Positions 52,445 to 64,000 of a stretch of DNA of 64,000 nt are shown piece by piece. The notes under the pieces were generated by a model, which was not told the origin of the DNA, did no database searches, and worked only from the letters and a program-made list of their open reading frames with translations. This DNA comes from Dipteris shenzhenensis (lineage: Eukaryota; Polypodiophyta; Polypodiopsida; Gleicheniales): the NCBI GenBank assembly GCA_047967505.1, contig CM106540.1; one strand, given 5' to 3'. A program made the position numbers and the translations under genes. Numbering within the stretch: the first letter of the stretch is position 1; each line of letters begins with the position of its first letter.

Positions 52445-54090
52445 GAAACCAAGAGATAATACATACAATATCAGGGAGGAACGCTTCCCCCGTCTGCCAT
52501 TAGGAATGGTCTCCAAGCTTCCCTCTCCTCATACTATTGATAATGTTGCCTAACTTCCCCTGTCTATCGCCATTGTGTGAGGTGTTGTAGACCCTTATTC
52601 GTGGCCTCCCTGGTGCTTTAGTATGCAGCCAATATTGGGGCATATGAATACCATTATAAGGCCCCCAATGGGCCTGCTATATAGGGCTCTTTGCCCTCTA
52701 AACTAGATAACCATCAGTAGGATATACTCGACCAAAATAGATCCATTGATTGGGCCGATCCAGTTTGTGACACCCAACCTGTAGTAGCATATGCTCTAAA
52801 ACAACCAAGTGGTAGGTGCCTATTAGCTTGCACATGTCTTGCATAGATCTAATTGCTCCCAACAGTTTTCTGACCTGTCTAATGCATGCTACACCTATTG
52901 CACTGCCCTGAGTGACCACCTTTTGTCCTCTTGCATATGCTACAACCTCCTTCTTGCTCCAGCCACCTATTTATGCTGTGCTACCAACAAGGTCGAGGCC
53001 CATGAATGCCCCATACTATCTATGCTTCATTTATACCCTTTTTGTACCAATTTGGTGTCTTTTGTAGGTCCCACTATAGCACCTATGCATGCTGCCTACA
53101 TGGCAAAATGCCTATAATTTCTAATCTCCCCATTTGGCAGAATGTAGTCCTATCCACGTGGTCTCTCTCAAACCCAATGAATGTTGCTGGTACCCCTCCA
53201 CCATGTCCTCCTCATTCGGGGGCTCACAGATAGGGAGGTGACCACAACAATCCCAACAATAATTTGTACCTTAGAAGACTAAAGGTTTAAACCTAAGGAT
53301 TTCTCACTATGAGTAGTTATCTAGAGACAGGTGGTTGTGTGCTTGTGAAGTCTCCGATGGTGACTCATGTGTCTTGGGGATCTTGGGGTAATGTCATCGC
53401 AACCTTTACTCTCAAATAGCTCCTTGTGGAAGCTCTGTATGTGCAAACCATCTGCTTATGTCACCCAAGCATCTGCCAGATCTTGTGCAAGTGATTCCAT
53501 GAGGTCTTAGGTCAGACAAGTGCCAAATGGACGGAGGAGATTATGAGGATGACGACTTCTCAAGGAGGACCAAAGGTGTCCATAGATAGGATTGCAACTG
53601 TACTTTGGTGGACTAAGGGCTTGAGCTTGTACTTTGGTGCATTGAGAGCTTGAACTTGAGCCACGAGCTCACTTAGAGCTTGTGTCTAGAGATAGCCTAT
53701 AATTTTAGGTTTCTAGATGTAGGTTGTGGATCATGTAGGTTGCATGATAGGTCAAAATAGACTCAAGGAATTGGTACTTTTCAGGGTTTGTATGTTTCCC
53801 AAATTCAAAAGGGGATAACTAAAAGTATCTAGAGATTGTGCTTGAGTTTGATGGTGTGACAAGCATGTCGTGATGACATATGACACAGCCATTAGAGGAT
53901 GATGTTGTGGTTATACCTATGTACCGGCTTGCTTCCTAACTTGTAACAAGTTGTACATGGAAATAAATAGTATGTTGGTATGAGGACTTGATTTCAACAC
54001 ATTTCTCAAAGTGCTTCTCAGAGCTTTTGACAAGGAGCAAATGGAGTATATATGTCTTTGGGTCAATGAGGGCCTACATGGTGACAATGA
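52445..54090. other. Unassigned DNA
   Basis: No gene is supported. Short frames (52698-53233) have no domain. 53560-53700 has a local repeat of GTACTTTGGTG-ACT-AG-GCTTGA. Confidence 0.4.
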
Positions 54091-54112
54091 GAGGGGGTGT
54101 TGGAGACATTAT
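54085..54112 (+). other. Possible polypurine tract and LTR start
   Basis: GACAATGAGAGGGGGTGTTGGAGACA resembles a purine tract followed by a TGTT LTR start, much like the GGGGGGTGTTAGATATC junction of element B. No matching second LTR or pol was found. Confidence 0.25.
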
Positions 54113-55535
54113 ATTTGGGATTAAAATGTAGGGGCTAGTTTGGAATCCTCCATGAAAGGCTAGGGACTTAGTAATCTATGCCTCATCCATGCTTCATCTA
54201 TGCTTCATCTATGCTAGAATGGTAATTGTCCATGATGTTGCCTTCCAAGTAGTAGTGACCATTTGCCTAATATCCATAATGTTCCATGTTGATTCCTATG
54301 CAAAGATATCCTAGTGGTTGATCCATGTGGATCCCCTCCACCAAGACTGCATCTAGAAACTCTGACTCTGCAACCAAGTGTCTCAAAAAATGTTGTTCCC
54401 TATGACCAAACCTCATGTTCAAAACCCAAGTCATCCAAGGTACCAATCCTACTTTTGTCCACTTGTAGCTCTCATGTCTTTGACTTGAGATATTTGACTA
54501 AATTTGGTGTGCTAATATCCAATATCCTACAGCTAGATCTCACTGTGGTGGCCCATATGACAACCTATCTTGTGAGCATCATAGCCTTCAAGAAGTCCAC
54601 TCTTACAATCATTAAGTAATGACTGCTAGATTATGAGTAGTGTTGTCCTCATGGGGCACTATTTCCTCTAGTTAGGAGATTTTTCCCCAAGGTTAGTATT
54701 AGGGTTACCATCCTTTATAAGGATATACTTATGATTTTGTAGTCAAAATAGGCCAAGATCTCAAATCTAGTCATCGAGTTGTGAGATTGATGAAGTAAGC
54801 CAATTGTGAGATTTTGAAATTTAAAGACCTTGAGAAGACCTTGAGGAACTAGAGCTTAGCCCCATGGAGTTCATTAACAATTTCATGCCAAAGTGTCCTT
54901 ATGCAATAATATTTGAGAAACACATACTCATCCCATGATTCCATTGAGTTTCAAGTCATGTTATGAAAGAAGACTTCACCCCTACCTAGTAGTCAATCTT
55001 CCCAAATTGATTTCAACTTTTTTATTTTTTCCTTCCATGCATGATGACATGGAGTTCTCTCAGCTTATAGGAGTAGCCTATAAGAGACAACAACATTAAC
55101 ATCAGCACTTGGTGATAACCCTCTAAATGCCACAATGTTCCAAATGAAGAGCGACCATACTCTCACTAACTAGAGCCATAGAGATTAAAGAAATAAATAT
55201 TGCCTTAATTCAAGAAATTCAATGTTATCGAGGGGTCACTAAATATACATCAACACTCTAAGGGAGCACCAATAGGACCATATAGTAGAAGGCTTGATTT
55301 TGTCCCCCCCTAATGATTTTGATTTTGTTAGATATGTTTAATAGAGTCTCTTGAGTCCACACATAAGTTTTTAGAGTTTGGAATTAGACCTCCATAGAAT
55401 GGAATAGAAAAGGTATTAAAGGGAGATTAAAGGTTATGATTGAGAAGGCAAGCCCACATTCAAAAGAGATAGTAGTGTCATAGCTCATGATGGGTGAATC
55501 AGTCTTCTGGTTTAGGACTAACTACCAGTGAGTTT
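54113..55535. other. Unassigned DNA
   Basis: Nothing was recognised. A 101-codon plus frame at 54314-54619 has no domain. Confidence 0.4.
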
Positions 55536-55539
55536 TTCT

Positions 55540-56020
55540 ATTCACAATTATTCAAACATAGTAGGAATGTAGCAAAGTTCTAGAAGTAGTGGAGAGTTTC
55601 TTTGTCGAATGGACCTTTCAAACATAGTAGGAATGCAGATGAATTCTAGAAGTATTGGAGACTCTTTGTATTGAAGTCTTTGAACTTATTCAAGCATAAT
55701 AGGAATGTGACTCTCTATATTAAAGTCTTCACTTATTCAAACATAATAGGAATGCAGATGAAATTTGGAAGTAATGTAGACAAATTATAGAAGTAATGGA
55801 GACTTTCTTAGCTAAATGGCTTGAGGCTACATTAAGTCCCATGTTAGCTAATGAGGTTGTTGGGATTGGTGTCCAATTGACTCTTTGCATTGATGTTTTC
55901 AAATTTTCTAACATTCTAGGAATGTAGATGAATTCTAGAAGTAATGGATTGTTTCTTAGCCTAATGACCCTAGGTTGCCCATGTTTAATAATAAGGTTGT
56001 TGGGAGTGGTGTTAATCAAC
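55540..56020. repeat. Interspersed repeats (ATAGGAATGCAGATGAATTCTAGAAGTA type)
   Basis: Variants of ATTCAAACATAGTAGGAATG followed by AGATGAATTCTAGAAGTAATGGAGA recur near 55550, 55620, 55690, 55738 and 55915. AATGAGGTTGTTGGGATTGGTGT recurs near 55850 and 55990. Irregular spacing. Confidence 0.75.
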
Positions 56021-59000
56021 TAACCAAAATGTGGGTATAATAAGGTTACGAGAGTGTTGTAAACTCACCATACTAAGGGCAGGAATGAAATATTTTTCAA
56101 TATTTTTATATGCACCTTGGTCCTCTTGTACCCGTTTGAAAGGTGAGTAGTAGAATAGGCAACGAGTTGGTGGCTAGGAATTAAGGTACATCACATGAAA
56201 ATATTTAAGTGTAGTAAAGGCTAATGATTTATGCCCTTTCATGTGTGCTTATGTAAAGTACATTTTAACATTTAATGGCAAGTAGAACCTTGTATGTGAT
56301 CAATGATTGCAAGAACATTCATTGCACACATTAAGACATGGTTCTATCAATTCTAAAGGACTTTTCCCCACGTTTATCATTTTTGAGCAAGATGAGCTAA
56401 CATCACTTAGCATCACAACAAGATTTTACAAGTCAACAACTTTAAAAATGCCCTGAAATGTTTTTTCTTGTAAGTACTCCAAATTGATCTCTATGTCTTT
56501 TATCACTATTTATAGCCACTTCTTATGTGTTTGATTTATTGATTGATTGAATAGCTTCTGAGAAAATTTTCATATAGTCTCCATGTACATCTCCTTCATG
56601 CACAAATTACGAAAAAGCCCCACTAGCCACTTCCCAAATAGCTCGCGTTAAAATTTAAAAAAAGCTTGCTTTTCCCACTTTAATTAATACACTTAGGCCA
56701 AGCCTCTAATATTCACAAATTCAAATATTACATGAGCATTTGTAATGTCAAAAATTAGGCTTAGCCTTGTTCATCCCCACATCACTGGAGTTGCACCTAC
56801 ATGCCAAAAATACGACGAATCATGCTCTCCAAATGCCATCGCTCGATCATTTATTCTTTCCCTAAATTCTCAAAATCAATAATAATGAAATATTTCAAGA
56901 ATAGGATGACCTTGGAATTAAGCACCACAATTAAGCAACCTTTCAATATATTCAAACATGCAAAATTAATAAATCATAGATGGATGGTGCACACATGTGA
57001 TGCATGTCATCAAATGGTGCACTCATCAAATGGTGCACACATGTGACACATTATCAAATGGTGCACCTCATGCCACATTGGCATAAAATTACACAGATGG
57101 GGCACACATGCCATACATACTACCATCATGTAAGTGATGCCCACAATACCACACACTCATAAACCATAGCTAAATATCTAGCCATGTAGGAGCACACATG
57201 CATCACTATGAACAATGAGCACACATGCCTTAGTTGTGTTACAAAAATGTTGGATCTCACTCAACTAAACTTCGGCACTACTTTTTCCATTGCAACAGAG
57301 AGGTCCTTGAAGCAACATCCCTTGGGCATATGATGCTACCAAGAAATGCTAAATTCCTTTAAATCCTCCCATTTTTAGGTGTTTCATATCCCCTCATGAG
57401 GATGGAGCCTTATATGGAACTGCTATATAATATCTTTATTGGAGACTAATATTTAAGCCCCCAGAAAAAATGGTCTTTCTTTGCCACAGTGAAAAATCAT
57501 TTTGGTCTAAAGAAAGAGGAGAAACATGTAACAAGAAATGTACATGGGAGGTTTTAATCTCACTCATTCAATTAACACACACCTAACTAAGTGAACTCCC
57601 TCAAGCACTCACCCATAAAGAAGTCATAATATCAACACTCATGAGGCAAGCTTTCTCAGATTTACATAGAAGATCATAACTAAGACATCTCTTACCGATG
57701 AAAAAAAAAGACAAGATACAATTAAGGATTATAAATCATTTTAACCCAAGAGGACACAAAGCAAACCACATACAAAAGAAAGCACAAGCCTATCACACAT
57801 AACAGATTCCAATAAAGATAGAAGGCCTTGTAATCCCACATCTATGTGGTGCTCTATATAGATGGCCAAGCTTCATCATTTCCCACATGGTGTTGTTTCC
57901 ATGATATAACCAATGGGATCCACTCATGTGGGAGATAAGAAATAATCAAGCCCTCCACCCCTCTAATCCAACTATGTTCTTGGCATATATGCCCATCTAG
58001 TATCTCTAATAAGTGGCTAATAGTAGCTATCCATATGCAATCACAAGGCTAAAAGATGTGTCGTGCTTGGCTTAGTAGGCTCTATGCATTGAGATGTTGA
58101 CAAAGGTTAGATCCTAATGCATACTTCCGCATGCATCAGAGAATGTCTCGATGTTAACCCATGTGATGTACCATGGTAGATGCAATGTTGATGTAGAGCT
58201 TAGCATATCTCAATGATGTAACCAGATCTATGTTAACAATAAAAACTCAAGGCTTTTTTATGAGTGATAAACACATCATATCTTATGAAAACCATGAACA
58301 TATTGCTAGATATACTGAGTATAAATATAAAATGTTCTCAAAGGTATTTAGGTTGTCTTTGAATCCTTCCCAAAGTAAAGTGTAACCTTCAATGCAAAAG
58401 ACAAGAGATCTTGTTACAAACTAATCAAAATCCTATTTGCATTCCCTAATATGATAAAGTAGTTCTAAAGCTAAACCATTACAAAAGATATTTTTTATCA
58501 TAAGAAACATAATTTTAAAAAGAGATGAGAAGTCTGTTATTGATATGAAAATTGGTCATTAAAACCCTCATGTTTGCTACTACATGTTATGAAGAAGTTG
58601 AAGGTAGGTTGACTCATCTATAGCCATCACACAAATAAGAAAGTTGGTACAATGTATGCCAAGTGTAATTGGAAATATGCTTATTGTTATCAATGCCACC
58701 AATATCTAAAGTTATAATTGGTGCCTATGAACACACTAAGCTTAAATGATTAAAAAAACAACGTGAATGCTTTTACTAGGAACTATAAACTAAAAACTAG
58801 TTATTCATATATATTCAGGCTTGAAATTTAATATACAATGGAGAAACTCTTGGATAAAAAATTGGTGAATAAAGAAAATGAGGCAAGAGATAATGTTAAA
58901 TGTGATCATTAAACTAGTATAGGTGAAGGTAAGCACTCTCTGCTATATATATGGAAAGGAATAAAAAAGCCAAGCTTAACATAAAAGAGTAAGAAAATTG

Positions 59001-59529
59001 CTTTAAAAATTTGTGAGAGAAAAGATGATCCATAAGGGGCAAGGAAAAAGTAAATAGTAAATTAAAGAGTGGGAAACTCCAAAAGTTGAAACGTATAAGC
59101 AACCTTTTGATGAGTTGATACACAACAAATGCAATCATATAAGAAGTCAAAAAATAATAGGCAAAACTCGTGATCTAAAACCAACACAAATGTTTGAGGT
59201 TTACTCTATTTCATCATGTATGTTTGTGTCTCACTTGGTTTTCATACTTAATTTTTTGCATATTTGAGTAGAGTGCTTAGGATAGGTGGTCATTTATAGC
59301 ATATAAGTATGTATCACAATAGTTTGATTAAGCATCATTGTTGTGATTGGAGCTACAATGCCTTTGCTACCAACTTTGCGAACAAATAAATTTGGCTCTT
59401 CACCTTGTTTACTATCTTGATGTACTCTGCATGGCTATTATTCTAGAATATGAACTACCACATTCAAAACTATTGGCAAAAATTTTTGTTTCTTGCATTT
59501 GCAGACCTTTGAAAATTGATAGTTAAGTT
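56021..59529. other. Unassigned AT-rich DNA
   Basis: No gene is supported. A small direct repeat of CAAATGGTGCACACATGTGA lies at 56980-57070. Frames such as 56801-57046 and 58914-59150 have no domain. Confidence 0.45.
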
Positions 59530-59750
59530 CTTACAATGAAAAGATTTATAGGGTGTTCTCCATCCACCATTATCAACTCATGTTTTTCCTTTTGTCTGAG
59601 AGCCAATCTTCACCATTGTTATTTCTATTTTTCCTTTTGTCCTTACAATGAAAAGATATGTAGTATGTTCTCTATCCACCATTATTAACTCATGTATTTC
59701 CTTTTCTATGAGAGCCACTCTTCACCAGTGTTATTCCTATTTTTGCAACA
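59530..59750. repeat. Tandem duplication, 112-bp period
   Basis: CTTACAATGAAAAGATTTAT at 59530 recurs as CTTACAATGAAAAGATATGT at 59642. Both continue with TTCTC-ATCCACCATTAT and GAGAGCCA-TCTTCACCA. Confidence 0.92.
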
Positions 59751-61344
59751 AAGGTTCACCTACCCTACTCACATTTATTCAATGATCTTTAAATTCATAG
59801 GATTGTGCTCATGGATCAAGAGGTAATGGTGATATCTTGTGTATATGTGTTAAGGAGTTTTTTTTTTTAAATAATTCAAGGCTCCTCCATCATCTTTATT
59901 CTTCCCACGGGGGGAAAAACACAAGTTGACCAACTATATTCAATCCCATGTGAAGGTCACGGACAACATTAAACTATTTCACCTCATTCATGTGGAGGGT
60001 GGTTGATGTATCTCCACATTGATCCAAGTATTGCAACAACTAATCAATGTGGAGAGTGGTTGATCCATCTTCTATTGATTAACTAGGACATATTAAGGCT
60101 CTTCTGATAGGTGACATTTGGGACCTCAGATGTCTTGTACTTTTAAATGGATCCTACCTTCAAATGATGTCTTGTTCTTTTAAAGGGATCCTACCTTCAA
60201 ATGTTGCATCTCTAAGATTCAATTCTATTTTCCCATGAGCAAAGGAGTGGAATCAGCATAAGGGTTTTAATAACTAGACATTGTAATCGCAAAATGGAGG
60301 CCTTATTTAGCTCGCTAATATCTCTTTAATTTTATTCTCAAGAGAAATAAAATTTTGGGATCCCCTCCCCCCCCTTTTTGAGCTTGGTGAGTGTTTTCAT
60401 ATTGATGGAGGGGGGAAATTAAGCAAAGATGCAACTCCTATGGGTAGTCTAGGTGGATGTGAGTGTACATTGCTAACCATAGTCATGTCTTAAAAGATTT
60501 AAAAGGTGTCCCAATTTTAGCATGTTTTGAATCTAGAAGATTCCATCACCTACAATTTGAAGCAAAGTTGGGAGACAAATACTGCGTAAAAAGAGCCCAA
60601 TCTATTTGCAAACACACTTAATTGCTAGTTGAGAGACAAATATATCTCATAAAGAGACCAATTAATTGGAGAAGGATTAAAACTATTATAAATAGCCTTG
60701 TTAATTTTTAAATAGATTTGAACATTTTTAATTCTAATAATATTTTATAATACATGGCCAAGTAAATTAGGCAAAAATAAAGAGAAGAAAACATGTACTT
60801 CAAGGGTGTAAAAGCAATGACAATCTTCTTCCCTTCATACAACAATTCATTACAATCCAGTAAATCCCACCCTTATTGTAAATTATCATAGATAAAAAAT
60901 CCATCAATGTCTTGTTTTTTTTAGCACACATTCAAACTCTATGTTCATACTCCATCAAAACCCATCCCGATTGAATTCAAAACATAGTTTTATGGGAATG
61001 AATCTCACAAAAAAACTATGTTTGGTTGTCATTTTCTTGATTTTGTAAGATTTGTACAACTAAGTTTCCATCATTGTAGCTAGTAAAATTTCTAACACAA
61101 ATGCCACTCAGATTTGCAACTAGGTGAAAATTTCCAAAATACTAGCGATGGTATACTCTATTTGAACATTCAGCACCACTATATTATTTACCTCAAAGAC
61201 TACATGATATTAAACATATATTTCTCAATTACCACACTTTATGTTTTCCTTCTCCCTTTAATACATCTCTTAAAGTCATAATGGGACTTAATTTCTCAAT
61301 CCTCACTACTATTAAAATATCTCTTGGGGGAAAAAAATCTAAAA
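59751..61344. other. Unassigned AT-rich DNA
   Basis: No gene was recognised. It contains the small duplication listed at 60131 and a C11 tract near 60365. Confidence 0.45.
60131..60204. repeat. Tandem duplication, 37-bp period
   Basis: TGTCTTGTACTTTTAAATGG at 60131 recurs as TGTCTTGTTCTTTTAAAGGG at 60168. Both continue ATCCTACCTTCAAATG. Confidence 0.92.
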
Positions 61345-61406
61345 AGAAAGTTGAAGCGATGATAATAGTATCTCTCTCGTTCTTGCTCATTTTTTGGATG
61401 ATTAAA
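61345..61406. repeat. Inverted segment inside the 0.9-kb array
   Basis: The 61-bp stretch AGAAAGTTGAAGCGATGATA...GATGATTAAA at 61345-61406 is the reverse complement (one or two mismatches) of 62276-62337, and the corresponding place in the third unit (63137-63199) has the 62276 orientation. So this piece is inverted in unit 1 only. Confidence 0.88.
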
Positions 61407-63470
61407 GAATATATAAATAACATAGATTTTTTTGAAATTCATATCTTTCTTGGGGTTGAATTCTCTCCCACCTCAAGGTACAGGAGAGCATGATCATTAT
61501 GATCATTTTATACAATGTGTTAACTAACTTTTAAATTCGTGTCTTTCTGGGGGTTGAATTCTCTCTCACCTCAGGACACATAATTTTGGGAGAACAGGAT
61601 CATTATGATGATTTTAAGCAATGTGTTAACTATACAATCTTGGCTTAAATTATATAAAGCTAAATACTGGCATAATGAAACTAAAACAATATAAACACTA
61701 TCTTGAACAATTTATGCAACCAATGTAGTTACACTACAAAACGATTTTAGTACCATCCATGACCAAAGTTTACTTAATTAAGACATCATATACCCACCGT
61801 GTCATAATACACGCATGCCCTAGCTCCACAATAGCCAAAATTCGGAAGTAGCATAGAACTTATGATTGTAAAATAAAGAAAGGACCTTCACAAGATGTGG
61901 GCAAACCTAGGAGGATAGGAAAAAATCCAGAAAGAATTCTTACTTGAATTGCATCCAAAGAACAAACCAAAAGTTTGAATTTACCTCCCATAATGAGGTG
62001 AGTCTATATCAATCTAGTCTTATCTTTGAACTCATTTACAAACATCAAATTATCATTCTTATAAATGGAAATAATTTAAAAAATGAAAATGAAAATACAA
62101 ATTTCTTTGGCCATTTCAAAGTTTAGTGTTATTACCCTTTGCTTTGAATGTCATGATCTATGTCTCCCCCATCTTGGTTAAATTTTTTAAAACCACGATA
62201 ATATTTATAATAAAAATGGAGATGTTTAATTCATGATCTAAAATTTTATAAAATACAAACATCTCTAATTGGATTTTAATCATCCAAAAAATGAGCAAGA
62301 ACAAGAGAGATACTATTATCATCGCTTCAACTTTCTATTTTAAAATATATAAACAATGTAGGTTTTTATGAAATCCATATCTTTCTTCGGGTTGTGAATT
62401 CTCTCCCACCTCAAGGCACAAGAGAGAATGATCATTATGATCATTTTATACCATGTGTTAACTATTTTTTAAATTCATGTCTTTCTCGGGGCTGAATTCT
62501 CTCTCACCTCAGGAGACACATTCTTGGAAGAGCAGGATCATTATGATCATTTTAAGCAATGTGTTAACTATACTATTATCCATTAAAATGGCCTTGGCTT
62601 AAATTGTATGAAGCTACATATTGGCATATTAAAACTAAAACAATACAAGCACTATCTTAAACAATTTAAGCAACCAATGTAGTTACACTACAAAACGATT
62701 TTAGTAGCATCCATGACCAGAGTTTACTCAATTTAAGACATCATATACCCACCATGAGTCATAATACGTGCATGACCTAGCTCCACAATAGCCTTCTATA
62801 AGTATAATGTTTCCAAATTCCTCAAATTTTGGAAGTAGCATAGAACTAATGATTGTAAATAAAGGAAGAACCTTCACAAGATGTGGGCAAACCTAGGAGG
62901 ATAGGAAAAAATCCATAAAGAATTCTTACTTGAATTGTATAATAATACAAATTTCTTTGGCCATTTTAAAGTTTAATGTTATTAGCCTTTGCTTTGAATG
63001 TCATGATGTATGTCTCCATCTTGGTTCAATTTTTTAAAACCACGATAATATTTATAATAAAAATGGAGATTTTTAATTCATGATCTTAAATTAAAATCTC
63101 TAAAATTTTATAAAATACAAACATCTCTGATTGGATTTTAATCATCCAAAAAACGAGCAAGAATAAGAGAGATACTAGTATCATTGCTTCAACTTTCTAT
63201 TTTAGTATATATAAATAACCTAGATTTTTTTGAAATTCATATCTTTCTTCGGGTTGAATTCTCTCCCACCTCAAGGCACAGGAGAGCATGATCATAAACG
63301 CGCATGCCCTAGCTCACAATAGCCTTCTACAAGTATAATGTCTTCAAATTCCTCAAATTTTGAAAGTAGCATAGAACTAATGATTGTAAAATAAAGAAAG
63401 GACCTTCACAAGATGTAGGCAAACCTAGGAGGATAGGCAAAAACCCAAAAAATAACATGCAATATAGCCA
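61345..63470. repeat. Tandem array of a ~0.9-kb unit (2.3 copies)
   Basis: GAAATTCATATCTTTCTT at 61434, GAAATCCATATCTTTCTT at 62370 and GAAATTCATATCTTTCTT at 63232 mark three units (spacings 936 and 862 bp). The second lacks about 130 bp between TTGAATTG and TACAAATTTC, and the third is cut internally after GAGCATGATCAT. Each full unit holds a nested ~100-bp subrepeat (TTGAATTCTCTC-CACCTCA ... ATGTGTTAACTA twice). No coding frame; non-coding satellite or remains of a TE. Confidence 0.9.
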
Positions 63471-64000
63471 ATTTATATATCAAAGATGGAGGAAACTATT
63501 TTTATTATACAAGGCGGAACTACCAAAAGCCAAGGACTACTAGAATTGTCTACTACTACAAATCACAAAATAAAATGAGAAAAGTGAGTCAACCTAGAAT
63601 GTTTTCACTTGTATCCACCAACAACACTCGAATTTGGAAAGTGTACTGTTGAGCCAATGTGAGAATCAGAATGATATGTAGAAATAACCAATCTTTATAA
63701 GTTGTACCTATGGGAGGAGAGTCACGATTGCCTCAAGATCAACACAAATTTATAGAGTAAATTTATCATTTGACCAACTGTAGCCATGGCCTTACACTTA
63801 AAATTTTATTTGGCAAGTTTACATGTATGCTTATAGTCTCTTATCATAAGCAACTCCTCTGCCTACCCTACAGTTTCCTATCTATCTTGCTTCTAGCATT
63901 CTTTTGCACATAATGTATTGTTTTAATGTTGGAACATGGTCTATTGCCTCAACTTTGTTGGTTGTATTCCCAAACTTTTGTCACCTACCTCCACCTATCT
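63471..64000. other. Unassigned DNA
   Basis: Nothing was recognised up to the window end. Confidence 0.45.

Overview
The window looks like repeat-rich intergenic DNA from a large land-plant genome. Evidence for a plant: several Ty1/copia elements primed from initiator tRNA-Met (TGGTATCAGAG type primer sites), a Ty3/gypsy remnant, and transition decay concentrated at CAG and CG sites as expected from plant cytosine methylation. I cannot name the lineage. I found no intact host gene, tRNA, rRNA or CRISPR array. Almost every long open frame is a transposon fragment or a by-product of tandem repeats.

Layout. 1-7440: unassigned DNA with a decayed 1-kb tandem array (2045-3062) holding a perfect 41-bp-arm hairpin. 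7445-8760: decayed minus-strand copia RT/RNase H. 8976-12420: a (CT)n tract and repeats of about 100 bp. 12430-15630: a GC-richer island with layered duplications (50, about 137 and 197 bp) and one TATA-plus-ORF candidate. 15761-15924: fold-back element, copy 1. 17070-20640: palindrome-rich and AGTACTT-type arrays. 23035-23250: gag-like scrap.

The centrepiece is 23950-37409, a three-level nest. Copia element A (minus strand, 23950-37409) carries two insertions. Element C (minus, 28192-30932) is a 2.7-kb non-autonomous LTR retrotransposon that split A's gag; its 326-bp LTRs differ at only 4 positions. Element B (plus, 31560-37121) is a relative of A that landed inside A's 5' LTR in the opposite orientation, with a 5-bp target duplication CGCCA/CGCCG. 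The A copy and the B copy can be compared codon by codon, and most premature stops checked arose by C-to-T type transitions.

37410-43570: unassigned DNA, a palindrome cluster containing fold-back copy 2 (39160-39290), a decayed cysteine-bearing gene on the minus strand (39619-41288, possibly transposase-like), and a 1.4-kb array built on an AGCTGGTTTAGGACAATCAC-like unit. 45455-48200: decayed plus-strand Ty3/gypsy gag-RT-RNase H-integrase with a TATA-bearing LTR-like segment after it. 49665-50015: 13-bp minisatellite open in all three forward frames. 50240-50396: a 157-nt uninterrupted pyrimidine run. 51240-52110: minus-strand copia integrase fragment. 52445-61340: mostly unassigned AT-rich DNA with small duplications. 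61345-63470: tandem array of a roughly 0.9-kb unit in which one copy carries an inverted 61-bp segment.

How the parts work together: the retrotransposons are dead, with stops, frameshifts and deletions in A and B and no pol in C. Their opposed orientation makes long inverted repeats that could feed small-RNA silencing. The rest is tandem and palindromic DNA with no sign of selection that I can detect by eye.
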